Positions 12,101 to 22,389 of a stretch of DNA of 64,000 nt are shown piece by piece. The DNA lies in contig JASXTE010000001.1 in the NCBI GenBank assembly GCA_030280995.1, forward strand, positions 22,205,106 to 22,269,105, in the 5' to 3' direction. Below the pieces are notes generated by a model. It made no database searches and was not told the origin of the DNA. It saw nothing but the letters and a program-made list of their open reading frames with translations. This DNA is from Hemileia vastatrix (lineage: Eukaryota; Basidiomycota; Pucciniomycetes; Pucciniales; Zaghouaniaceae). The position numbers were made by a program, and so were the translations under genes. Position 1 is the first letter of the stretch. Each line of letters starts with the position of its first letter.

Positions 12101-12934
12101 GGTTATGGGCTGTCCCGCATGGTAGTTCAGCAGCTCCACTTTGTAACAAAAGTAAAAGTCAAACCCACCAGCTTCTTGAGTCCAACAACTTATCGCTGGT
12201 TTAACAAACCTTCCCCTTCCCTTTGATGCCGGATACGGGTGTCATCTCGGGTCTTAGACGACTCATTCCTGCTTGACTTTGTGGCCAGAAACAGCCCTGG
12301 ATTCCTCTTAATCTTTTATATGCCAAAATTCCCTTTCCCATGGCCTCAACGGGCTACAAATCTTAAACTTCTGCTCATTAGTGTGACCCCTAAAAGGTGC
12401 AACCACCACATTCTCATTATCTATGTGCTTTGTCATGTGCAGGCCTTAACAGGCAGCATCCCCTATTCCCTTATCTCTCATTTCTCTGAATTCTACAACC
12501 CCAACAAAAAAAAGCAAGTCCAGAAATCTTCAGTTTCACCACTTATTCCAATCCCCTTATTGTTTGATCTTCACTTTACGTGCCGACTATCTCAAATATC
12601 AACAGCCCCTTTTCTTTCCTTACTCTTCAAATCCATTCTCCCTGGTGCTTTAGTTTTTTTTCTTTTATTTTCATAAAGTACTTTGTGGTATGGTGCTATC
12701 TTGATGGGGGGGATATATTTACTTTATTCATTTTAATTTTCTTTACTCTTGTTAAATGCATCTAACTATTGTACTAGTTTACTTTAGATTTTAGATACTT
12801 TGTTACTTTGAAATATTTTCTTTTGTCTTCATTTTACACACTCTCGTTTAAGTAGTTATACATTTCTTTTCTTTATTGTTAGTTCTCTTTTTTTAGTTAT
12901 ACTCTGATATAGGTTGATAGCGAAGTCGGGGGGA

Positions 12935-13045
12935 TGTTACAGACCTAGTTCCTTATGTACTTATCTATCAACTATATCTACCTGGAGACACATCATCACT
13001 GGTTCCTCCGGTCCTATCTGGAGTCTAGCTGATGCTGTGTTAACA
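12935..13045 (+). repeat. Right LTR of the TRIM element
   Basis: 111 bp, TGTTACAGACC to GTGTTAACA, preceded by a G-rich polypurine tract and followed by the GATAT target duplication. Confidence 0.85.
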
Positions 13046-13586
13046 GATATTCCTGATGGGGATATCCAGCGCGAGTTGGGGATATTTTAGGCAGGGACAT
13101 AAGGTCAGAAAAATAAATGTGAGAAAAGTAAGTGCAAGAAAAGTAAGTGTAAGAAAAATCATTTGCAACCATGAGAATATTTTTTTCAAAAAAAAAAATG
13201 TGAGAAAAACAGAGAAAAAAATAAAAAATGAAATAAAAAATTATTTTTTGGAGAAAAATTTTTTTTTCCCATGCTTGCAAGGTATTTTTCTTACACTTAT
13301 TTTTTTCACATATTTTTTTGGCACATATTTTCCTTACACATATTTTTCTTGCACATATTTTTCTATCCTTATATCCCTCTCTATAATATCCCTTACTTGT
13401 GCTGGATATCCCCATCAGGGATATCTTACTTGGTGCGAAGTGAAACAAGGTGTGAAATCTCATTTTAGGACTTGAAATTGATTTTAACCTAACTTTAATA
13501 TATCCTTGAAGATTTTTTTTACCACATCATTAGGGCAACTTACTACATCCTCTTAGGTTTAGAATAGTGAGAACCGCAACTGCGGC

Positions 13587-14640
13587 TGTCAGCCAGGCTA
13601 TATCAGGAGCCCAGTAAATGTTATGTTAATTTACTGGAACCAAGAGAGGGCATACAAATATGCATATTATGTATATAAATTAATATTATATTGCATAATG
13701 AAATTATATAAGTATCTTATTAAATATAAGTAAAATAAATATTATATTAATCTTATTATTATATAAATTATATATACATTGAAATTAAGCATAATTAATG
13801 TTATATTCTATAAATTATGGTGCATTTTTATGTATTTAAAAAATATAATTTAATAATTAATTAATTATAAACATATATTATAATTATAAGTATAAAATTT
13901 TTACTTATAATGAAATTAAATTAATTAATTAAATTTATATATTAAATTAAACCTTACATATGTTATTAAACAATAATATTGGCGCTTTTTTGATTTCTAA
14001 TTGTGTCATCAAAGTATTAAACAAGTTAAAACACTTTATTAAATAAATTATTAATGTTTTATTCTAAAATTTAGTAATTTTGTTATAATAAGTATTTGTT
14101 TTAATTTAAAATAAATATTACACTAATAAAAGTAATTAAAATAATTAATTACTCATGTTTTATACTAAATTAATTAATTACATTATTTTTACTTTTTAAA
14201 ATAAGTTTATTTTTCATGTTTCATTTAAATTGGTTATTACTTAAAAGATTATAAGACATGTTTTAAATAAAATTAATTATTTTTATGTGTCTCAAACTTA
14301 TTTAATTAATCACTAATTTCATGGTAACTTTTTGGGTTTAAATTGGTGGATATTTGGGCTCTAACTCATGTGTGTTAGTTAATTGTGTCATATTTCCCCT
14401 TACATTTACTCAAAAATTAGTTATTTATTATTATGTTTTAATTATACTTTGTATATACCTTATTGTGGCGCTTCAGAGGGCCCCTTGCCTATATAAAGGC
14501 CTTGGGTAACCCCCTGTAGCCTCATCACTTATTATAAACTCATCTTTAACATATTTTTAAATATATAACACATTTATTTCTATTTTTAATAGTATTATAA
14601 ATATAATCTAAATATTATATAAATCGTCAAAGGTTGCTTT
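13587..14640 (+). repeat. Solo LTR of the same gypsy family as 4213-4798
   Basis: It begins with the 14 bases TGTCAGCCAGGCTA seen at 4213 and contains the same promoter block (CCTATATAAAGGCC near 14489). The body is extremely AT-rich. No gag or pol adjoins it. The right edge is uncertain: it is set from the spacing between TATA box and end in the first LTR, and no target duplication could be matched. Confidence 0.5.
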
Positions 14641-15388
14641 AAGTTTATTAATAATAATAATTTTGAGCCGCACAGAGAAACTTGACTTACTAAAATAAAT
14701 ATTTTACCAATAAAACAAGCCTTACTATTGTGTCATTCCTCATAAATTGTCATTGTCACTTTCTTATCTCATTTAAAACATTTTTTATTACCATTAATTT
14801 TCATCCCTTATTTCTATTTCCTCCTCCTCTCCATTCCTTCTTCTTCTTCTTCTCCTTCTTCTAGACGACCGGCTTACAGCATCCTTCTATGTATGTAGAC
14901 TGTGCATGCGAGTCCCCTCTCTTCATTCTGACACCAAGTAAAGAGAGCAAGCATACCATTGGGGATTTGGGATTTGGGTGCAAAGAGCATTACACATTCT
15001 TCATTCTTCATTTTTACATTTATAAATTTAAAATTTTAATTTTAATTTTAAATTATAATTTATAAGTATTTGATATTTAATGGGTGGTATCAATGTTGAC
15101 TGATCCACAATTAAATCAATTGTAGATAAAAATCATTATACCCCAATTATCTTCCGCAATTATTTTTGCTAATAATTGAGTTATTAAGCCTTTTACATGT
15201 CAATGTTCACCTCTATCTGACATTTTTATCATCAATTTTTCATAACCACATCTTGGACAAATTTCTGGATGTGCCAGCCTCCCTAACTTGCTGCGCAATC
15301 CCATCCTGTCTATTCCTTCTATCCATTCAAAACCCCTCCCCATCTCATCTGTTTGTTTTTTCTCCTTTTCATCTTCAAATATCTCAAC
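14641..15388. other. Intergenic, with a CTT microsatellite
   Basis: AT-rich; a (CTT)n tract lies near 14840-14865. A 71-codon minus-strand ORF (15200-15415) has a CPRCGYEK pair of cysteines but no further support. No gene called. Confidence 0.5.
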
Positions 15389-16030
15389 ATGCCTTGTCAT
15401 CATATATCTTCTCAAAGACAGCCTTTCCCCAGTTGTTCTTCAAATCCCATTACTCCCTCTTTCCCCCACTAAGCTGAGAAATCAAAGACTGTTCAACTAA
15501 AAAAAGTTGATCTTCTCATACTTATCAACTGGCTGAAAATAAAAACTAATTATGATTCTTACTTTGGTACTGAGAATTCAACTAAAGTAGGATGGCCTCC
15601 TGAATAAAAAGTCAATGGCTATCTTCTAATGGCCAATGAATTAAAAAATAAGACAAAGGGAAGGATTGATATTTTACCTAAACAGATATCTGAATGTTTC
15701 AAGCATTACTGAGCCAAATACAAGAAGGCAAAGACTCTTTCATCTTCTACTGGTTTTGGTATTACCAACATCAATATCAGTAAGGGCAAAAAATACATAG
15801 ATGATAAACTTGAATCTCTATGTCCATAGTTTGAAGAGATGGATGCTAATTTTGGAAATCAAGCTGGTGTTAATCCTGCCAACATGTTGGATGGTGGAGA
15901 TCCTATCTCCAAATATGATTTTAAAACAAATCTTTTCCAATCCTCTTCCTCCACTCAAGCCTCCCCTGTTATAGATTCAACAAATCAAGATAGCTTTCCA
16001 ATAGATCCTTCTGGTGATATAAACCAACGT
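15389..16030 (+). pseudogene. Myb/SANT-like domain protein, 5' part, disrupted by gypsy insertion
   Basis: From ATG 15389 a single frame codes a basic, helix-rich segment (VDLLILINWLKIKTNYDSYF ... VGWPPE ... YLLMANELKNKTKGRIDI) followed by KYKKAKTLSSSTGFGI, resembling Myb/SANT-like DNA-binding proteins found in many copies in rust and other fungal genomes. Four in-frame stops (TAA near 15467 and 15596, TGA near 15709, TAG near 15827) show it was already dead or has decayed. The frame runs up to CAACGT at 16025-16030, the target site of the 14-kb element. The remaining codons are at 30066-30089. Family assignment is from memory. Confidence 0.55.
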
Positions 16031-17101
16031 TGTAGACAATCCTATAGTACTAGCTATAGGCCTTGACCAAGGGAGTTGGAGTAAAACCAGAAAGAAAAAC
16101 CCCTGTCCCTTTAGAAAAACAAGTGAGATTTACCTGCTACAGTAAATTGGTTCCTGTTTACCAAAAGCCTCTTTTCCAAACACTTGACTGCTTGATCAGC
16201 CAAGAAAGTAGTCCCCAGACAGACTACCATACCAAAGAACTGAAATGCAGACCAATGTCCACACCAGAGAAAGCAATGATACCTGATGTAGGTTGCAAAT
16301 ACACACCAGAGACAGAAATGATACTTGCTATAGCTTGCAAGACTATAACAGAGAGAAAAAAGTTGCTAGTAAAGTTAAATGAAGAACTTACTTGCAACAA
16401 GACACAGCCAAATTGTGGCTAAAAACAGTGAAAAACTGAGTGAGGAACAAGGATATCACCTCCGGATGGTTGTATGATAAATAGATATTCCATAAACTGT
16501 CCTCCCTTGTAAATACACATGGACCACCCCTCTAAAATCCATGCACAGCAACACATTTGGCACCTGTACCAACCAAATTGCATAAAAAACCCTTCAGAAA
16601 CGCTCCCCAACCTCCTAAAACAGAGGCGGCTGGGCCGCCTGAAGCGGCCCCGCCTCCCTGAAGCCAGAAAACCACTAAAAACATCAAATCTACTCAGAAA
16701 AATGCACTACCACTACTAAAACCCTTAAAACACAAAATTAAGCTATGACAAAATTGTGACATAAAACTTAGAGCCAAATTAGCCCTATCTACTGGTACTA
16801 AGAACTTAACCCTAAGACTTAAGGTTAGCCTGTAAAACACGAAAAACAAAATTAAACAGCTATCTTTTTAATGAAATATGAGGAAATGACCCCTTAAAAC
16901 TTAGAATATGAAAAATGTCCACAAGACATGAAACATAGAGAAACACCAGGGCTATCCAATGGTAGTACCCACATACCCGCAGTCCAAATATTCACGGAAT
17001 AAATCCATAAAAACACCCTATTCTTCAAACAATGTCAATTAAGACATGCACAAACAGCACCAAACCACACAAAAAAGGCCCCTGCCAATGTTGGAATACC
17101 T
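16031..17101 (-). repeat. 3' LTR (left) of the 14-kb gypsy element
   Basis: 1071 bp, starting TGTAGACAATCC on the plus strand and ending beside a pyrimidine tract (polypurine tract of the minus strand). It aligns along its whole length with 28988-30059. Confidence 0.9.
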
Positions 17102-17119
17102 CCTCCTCCCTCCAATAGA
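17102..17119 (-). other. Polypurine tract of the 14-kb gypsy element
   Basis: On the plus strand CCTCCTCCCTCC follows the left LTR; read on the element's strand this is a GGAGGGAGGAGG tract immediately upstream of the 3' LTR. Confidence 0.65.
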
Positions 17120-17121
17120 GA

Positions 17122-17793
17122 ATGTCCACATTTTCTTATACCACAACCACCATGTTCAGCTTTCTTTCCAAATCTGCTACTGACATGGGCCCCTGCCAAT
17201 ACTGCATTGACAATAACCTAATCTGCACCATCACACCTCCAGCCCATCCATACAGAACGTCCTTTGATGTCTGCCACTCCAGAAAGAAGACCTGCCACAG
17301 ACCTGGTCCATTATCCTCTGCAACACCTTTGTCTCCACCTCAACCTGGTCCATCTTCTACCAGCACCAAAAGATCTAGGCCATCCATCCTGATACCCAGA
17401 ATCATCAAAAAGCTACATCCTTCCCAGAAGAGTGCCACAACCCTTAAAAACACAAGTCCACCATCCCTAGTCCATCTGATGGTAAAGAACTTTCATTTCT
17501 TCCTTCAACTTTAAAACTGATGACTTCTCAGTTCCTCCATCTTCTGACAGTGATGATGACAATGTAGGATCCATTGCACCACCAACACCAAACCACTTGC
17601 CCACAATTAAAGCCAAGTTCCAACAACACACATCTCAACAGAAACAACTTCTGCTACACTACTTCCAATCCACTCCTGCTAGAGATCCACAGGACATTGA
17701 GAAAAGAAGGCACCTCATCCATCAATTCAAGGCTAATTCTAAACACTTCATTTCATCTCTTGATTCCCTCTTTAATTCCAATAGTACTTGATC
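17122..17793 (+). pseudogene. Antisense accessory ORF A of the gypsy element, Cys-rich (zinc-cluster-like)
   Basis: Opposite in orientation to gag-pol. The first part (17122-17514) codes GPCQYCIDNNLICTI and VCHSRKKTCHRP, a spacing reminiscent of half of a fungal Zn2Cys6 cluster with its basic patch. A possible intron starts at GTAAAG (17482) and ends at TTCTCAG (17531), but the phase does not match exactly, so an indel is likely. The downstream part (about 17534-17793, another frame) continues with SSDSDDD and a helical segment with KAKFQQHTSQQKQLLLHYF. It is a diverged, shorter relative of ORF B downstream. A nucleic-acid-binding role is inference; ORF shadow of LTR-proximal sequence is less likely because the same layout recurs in ORF B. 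Confidence 0.5.
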
Positions 17794-17851
17794 TTGATTT
17801 AGAAAAGAAAATTTGACCACACCCTCTATAGGATGTAACCACAACAACCCT

Positions 17852-18258
17852 CAGTTTCAAGTCTTGGGGGACCATCCTCATTTTATAGTCTTGGGGGACT
17901 CAAAAACCCTCAGTTTATAGTCTTGGGTGACTCAAAACCTAAATCATAAACCCAGAACCAGAGATCAACCACATTAAGACACAGAGAAAAAAACTAACAT
18001 TCTGGGGTAATTGTGAATAGAGCTGCCAGCCCATCAATTACCCCCAAACTTGCCTTTGCTAAATTCGGAGGCTCCCCCTGTGGATACCCTCCGCCAATCT
18101 TTCAAACCAACTCCAACAACAAAACCCATTCCTCAGTTTATAGTCTTGGGGGACTAAACCATCAACAATCCTCAGTTTAAAGTCTTGGGGGACTAACACA
18201 GTGTTCAGTTTAAAGTCTTGACGGACTTTTTTTTTTCAGTTTCAAGTCTTGAGGGACT
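17852..18258 (+). repeat. Seven dispersed short repeats with AGTC...GACT palindrome
   Basis: Copies of a 20-22 bp unit (consensus CAGTTTATAGTCTTGGGGGACT without its last bases varying) at 17852-17872, 17881-17900, 17911-17932, 18134-18155, 18173-18194, 18206-18227 and 18237-18258. The core AGTCTTGGGGGACT is an inverted repeat of AGTC and GACT. The fourth position group varies (TATA, TTAA, TTCA) while the palindromic core stays. They lie in the noncoding space between ORF A and ORF B. Confidence 0.75.
17997..18090 (+). repeat. Hairpin repeat, copy 1 of 3
   Basis: Stem GGGGTAATTG / CAATTACCCC (18004-18013 and 18034-18043) around a loop with GCTGCCAGCCCAT. The other copies are at 21942-22034 and 22201-22300. 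This copy has a compensated base pair relative to copy 2. Confidence 0.7.
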
Positions 18259-18409
18259 TTCAATTTGCATAGAAGAGACCCAGTCAATTCTATGCAGAAT
18301 ACAGCCACCGCCAGTCCGCTGAACTTCCACCTTTCACTTCATCATCTACCCAACCACTGACAACAGCCTTCTTCTTATCTCTTTCTTCATCTCCTCCTCA
18401 TCACACATC

Positions 18410-19965
18410 ATGGCCGGATCTCCTAATTTTGACCCTACTAACCTTCCTTGCTTCACTGCTCCCAAGGACTATGCCTGCAAGCAGTGCATCCACATGTGCA
18501 GACCCTGCACATTCACTCTTCGAGCTCCTGACACCAAATTCTACAACAAGGCCTGTGACTCTTGCTACTCCAGGAAGAAGAAATGTGACAGAGACGCAAA
18601 CTACCCTATTCCTCCTCCTTCACCTTCTCATAAATACCTTTCAAGATCCCCTACCAGGTCCCCAGAGCTTGGTCCACCCTCTTCCTCTTTATCCTCAGCA
18701 CCTTCCAGAAGATCCAGGAACTCAGCTTCCAGAACTCTTCCCAAAAGACCAGCCTTAGCTCCCCAAGAAGCAGCTTTTATCTCTGCTAATCCAGCTTTAA
18801 AAGCTGCAAAATCTGCTCCTAGGCTGCTAGACCATGTCCAGGCGGCCCGCCCGCCTCACTAGTCAGTGAAACTCCGCCTAAAAACTTCCAAAAACAACCA
18901 GAAAAGAACCAAATTCCTCCATCCAACAAAAAACACTCTAAGCAACCACCTCCCACTGCTCCCAGAGAAATGCAGCCAACCTTTCCAAGGTCAAAAAATA
19001 CCAAATTTTCCCAAAATTCTAAGAGACCTGCCAGAGGACTTCAGGAAGGCACCAGAGCCCCCAACACAGCACCAAAGTAAAATCTTCATCCCCGGTTAAG
19101 GCAAAGAAACTACACCTCTCCTCTGTCAGCCAACTACTCTTCTGACAGTTCCATTCCTTCAAGAGCTCCATCCAGAAGAGATCAATCCGCTTCCAGATCT
19201 CCCTCTCCTGCTCCATCCTATAACAACCCTGGTACTCCACCACCAGCACCTCATCCAGCTGAAACCAACCAAAATATTAACAAAAACAACAACAGCCCTG
19301 CTTCTCCAACTAGGCCCCAGGAACATCAGCCTCCTAGTTCACCTTCTCAAAACCTTTCAGAGGAAGACCAAGAGAATCCATATCTTTCCCTGATTGATCC
19401 CCAAGCTATCACCCTTTCAAAATCTTCAGAAGTCTAAATCCTGGCCGCTTACAAATTTGATGAGCTCCCAATCTGTAAGTACCAAATTAATTCATCCCAT
19501 TTCTTCAGCAACCAAAAAAATACTTACTGATCCAATTCTTCTTGTCTAGTTGGCACCCCTCCTCCTGAATCTACTATTGGAGTTGGCCAACCTCTTGAGA
19601 CTTCATTAACCTTGTATTATGGAGACATGAAGCAACAACTCAGAACCATGTGTTCTAACATGCTGAAAGCCTTTGCCCTCCATGGACCTTTAAATGACTT
19701 TGAGAAATCCCTGAGAAAGCGACTGTTGGACGACCACTGGAAGATGTCTAGGATCATTAAGCACACATTCCAGCACTCCATTCCTGCCTCTTCTTCTTCC
19801 TCCTCTGAACTTCCTTCTAATCCAATTCCTGCCCATTACAACCCATACCATATTTCCAGCAGGCTCCACTTCAAAGAGCACCACGCTTCCCACAATCCCA
19901 ACAAAAAGCAAAAACGCCAACACAATACCAACCAGCCTCCAGAAGCTTCATCATCCAGGCAATGA
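18410..19965 (+). pseudogene. Antisense accessory ORF B of the gypsy element, Cys-rich with an intron
   Basis: Opposite to gag-pol. Residues from ATG 18410: FTAPKDYACKQCIHMCRPCTF, then ACDSCYSRKKKCDRD, i.e. C-x2-C-x3-C-x2-C followed by C-x2-C-x6-C with a basic stretch like a Zn2Cys6 DNA-binding cluster. A Ser/Pro-rich linker follows. A clear intron (GTAAGT at 19475 to TCTAG at 19549) joins in phase to a helical C-terminal domain (YYGDMKQQLRTMCSNMLKAF ... LLDDHWKMSRIIKHTFQHS) ending at 19965. Damage: TAG at 18860, TAA at 19097, a frame change before 19141 and TAA near 19435. Possible role as a regulator or capsid-like accessory protein is unknown; I do not recognise a named family. Confidence 0.6.
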
Positions 19966-20703
19966 GCTCCCGCAACACAACGACAAATTAAGAAAAACAA
20001 TTAATAATAATAATAAAACAATAATAAAAAATAATTTCAGATTTTTTTTATAAACATATCTTTACTAAACTACTAATCATAAGAGAATTTGAAAATAAAA
20101 TTAAAATGAAATAAATAAAATAATATGAACTAAATAATTATAAAAAAAATGGTATCCCCCAGCCAATTGATGAGCTGATCCCCTGGTACCTTTCCCACAT
20201 CCAAGTGCACCTTGATGTGTATACACAATTAAATATTTTAAATGATTAACAATAAGAATTAAGAAATTAAAGAAAATAACAATAAAAAAGAAATGAAACA
20301 CAGAAATAAATGGAATAAATAAAAAATAAAATAGCATTTCCTGGCCAATAGATGAGCCTTTCCTCACAAATGCTTTCCCACATCTAGGTGACCCTGATGT
20401 GGTAACACCCTATATTTTTGATTTTATAATTTTAAACAACCCCCATAAAAAAATTAAAAGAAAAAAAGAAAAAAAAGAAAAAAATCTAAAACTACTATCT
20501 AGAAAACACATAACTACAAAATCAAAGACGGTCCAGATTCAGAGAAGGTCAAGTCAGAGAAAGTCCCATCCATAGAAATGATCACTGGGTGGGCTCCCTC
20601 CAAGAAGTAAAAATGATGGGAGACCACCAGTGATCCACCACCAATCCAAAAGCACCAAAAGACATCCAAGGTAGTCCAGTTTCAAGCCATAGAGGACTAG
20701 AAG
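19966..20703. other. Noncoding part of the gypsy 3' region with a diverged duplication
   Basis: A block near 20148-20220 (CAGCCAATTGATGAGCTGAT ... TTTCCCACATCCAAGTGCAC) recurs in diverged form near 20330-20402 (TGGCCAATAGATGAGCCTTT ... TTTCCCACATCTAGGTGACC), 182 bp apart. A relative of the short AGTC repeat (CAGTTTCAAGCCATAGAGGAC) lies at about 20677. No gene. Confidence 0.5.
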
Positions 20704-21879
20704 TGTCAGCCTAAATATCCTTAGGACTGAGTATTTCTTATGCTTAAAATAAGATAACCTTAAGTAGATTAAGCTTATATCTTAAAAATAAGGTTAAAAC
20801 ACTTATATATATGTTATAATACATATATATATAATTATTACACTATTATATAGCCTATAGTAGTTTAAATAGCTTATCCATGGCCTAATAATTTTTATTA
20901 AGGTGTTAATGGAGTCATAATATACTTATCTTAAGTGATATGAAGTAATTATTGACATACATAAGCTTATATGTATACATAAATCTCATATTCAGTGAAA
21001 TATGCAGTATATTATGTATATTTAGGTATATAAGTGGGTTTTAGCCCCTTAATAGCCTATAACCTTTGTTTTTCTGCTTATTTTAGGTCATATGGACGAA
21101 ATCAGTGGACTCACAACGCCTACAGAAGCATAGACACCTATATCAGGCGCATACACCCAGTTTGGACAACTAAAATTACTTCCTTGGATGGTTATTCACG
21201 GATTTATGGGTTGGAAGGATGTTTCTGGGTTAATATGGATGCTTGGGGATGTTATTGGGGGCTTGGACATTTTATTTGTTTCCTTTATATGCTTTTAGTT
21301 TCATTAAATCTCTTTTTGATTATTTATTTTACCTGTTTCTTTATGGTATCCGCTTTTATCTGGGTTTTCTATTTATGGTATGGATCTGTGTTATTATTAA
21401 TAGTGATGGAGGGTCCTTACTGGAGGTCTGGGTGTTGAAACTTCTTGAAGTGGACGCCATGGGGAGGTGATGGGCCCTCACAGTGCTGTAATTGCCGGGG
21501 ATAGCAGTGACATCATCTGGATTGAAGGTCTGTGCACTCCGGTGGATTTGGGTATAAGTAAGAAAGGATTTTGGCGGTTTATTATCATCATTCAATTACT
21601 ACAATTAAAACAACCACCAGAATACAATTATTAGAATTCAGAAATATATTATAAAGCCCTTATAAATTGATATTATCTTTATATAAGCTATAACTATATT
21701 TTATTCTTCTATTTTCCACCACTAGCACGCATTTAAATCCAAGTATTGTGAGTTTTATTTGAGTATAACTATTCTAATAGTCTTCCCATGAGGTTTAATC
21801 ACTAAATCATTTATCAATAAGTAGTAGGACTATAAAATAACACTATTATATCATACTTATATACTAGACTATACTGACA
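20704..21879 (+). repeat. Solo LTR nested in the 14-kb gypsy element
   Basis: It starts TGTCAG and ends CTGACA, perfect inverted 6-bp ends with TG...CA, and shares TGTCAGCC with the other two LTRs in the window. The flanks AGAAG (20699-20703) and AGAAA (21880-21884) are a near-match target duplication. No gag or pol adjoins it. ORFs inside (21034-21438 and others) look fortuitous. Confidence 0.55.
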
Positions 21880-21941
21880 AGAAACCTGAATAATAACAAC
21901 AGAGCCAGAATTAAACTAGGACAAACAAAAGACTTGAGACA

Positions 21942-22034
21942 GACATTCTGGGGTAACTGTTTACAGATCAGCCAGCTCATCAGTTACCCCCACACTTGCC
22001 AAAATAAAATCTAGAAGCCCCCCCTGGGTACCTT
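21942..22034 (+). repeat. Hairpin repeat, copy 2 of 3
   Basis: Stem GGGGTAACTG (21950-21959) with CAGTTACCCC (21980-21989), perfectly paired; the loop contains CAGCCAGCTCAT. Confidence 0.7.
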
Positions 22035-22200
22035 CTAACAAACAAAACACAACATCCAACACAATAAACCAAAACCAATAAAAGTGAAGAGTCCAGCACT
22101 TGAAGACCAAAAGAATTTCCAGTTTAAAGTAATGCTGGACTAAAACCTGTGAAAAGAAACCAATACTAGGGTTCGACCAAATTAAGAGAAGGGGATGGAA

Positions 22201-22300
22201 ACAGACAATATGGGGTAACTGTTGATAGAGCAGCCAGCCCATCAGTCACCCCCACACTTGCCAAGGCAAAATCTAGAGGCCCTGCCCATGGGTACCCTCT
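22201..22300 (+). repeat. Hairpin repeat, copy 3 of 3
   Basis: Stem GGGGTAACTG (22212-22221) with CAGTCACCCC (22242-22251), one mismatch; the loop contains CAGCCAGCCCAT as in copy 1. Confidence 0.7.
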
Positions 22301-22389
22301 AACAAAAGTTTCCAACAAACAGATGCATAGCATCACCACAAAAAAAACCAAAATTAAAGAATGGTCCATAGTTTATCCTCATTACGGAG

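Larger units (their letters stand above)
11990..13045 (+). mobile_element. Miniature LTR retroelement (TRIM), 1056 bp
   Basis: Two 111-bp direct repeats bound 834 bp without coding capacity. Both repeats have TG...CA ends (TGTTATGGACC...GTCAACA and TGTTACAGACC...GTTAACA). GGGGGGA directly precedes the right repeat as a short polypurine tract. Both sides are flanked by GATAT (11985-11989 and 13046-13050), a perfect 5-bp target duplication. This is the form of a non-autonomous TRIM element. ORF 12239-12676 shows no gag or pol features and is probably fortuitous. Confidence 0.85.
11970..13440. mobile_element. MITE-like foldback element, copy 2, split by a TRIM insertion
   Basis: The left terminal repeat (CTATGCATCAAGTAAGATAT, 11970-11989) is separated from the rest of the element (13046-13440) by the miniature LTR element. 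After removing that element and one copy of its target duplication, the terminal repeat reads as in copy 1. The right end at about 13438 again shows ATCTTACTTGGTGCGAAG. Interior tracts match copy 1. Confidence 0.75.
21880..22389. other. Noncoding gypsy 3' region carrying two hairpin repeats
   Basis: Between the solo LTR and the end of the integrase. It contains two tandem copies of the GGGGTAACTG/CAGTTACCCC hairpin repeat and one AGTC-type relative near 22108. No coding sequence. Confidence 0.6.

Noticed and set aside
12239..12676. 145-codon ORF in the TRIM element
   Set aside because: No gag, protease or host-domain features; TRIM elements are normally noncoding.
15200..15415. Minus-strand ORF with CPRCGYEK as a zinc-ribbon protein
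   Set aside because: Only one cysteine pair, no second pair, no splice-consistent continuation.
21034..21595. ORFs 21034-21438 (+), 21243-21470 (+), 21356-21595 (-)
   Set aside because: They lie inside a solo LTR, overlap one another on both strands and show no domain features.
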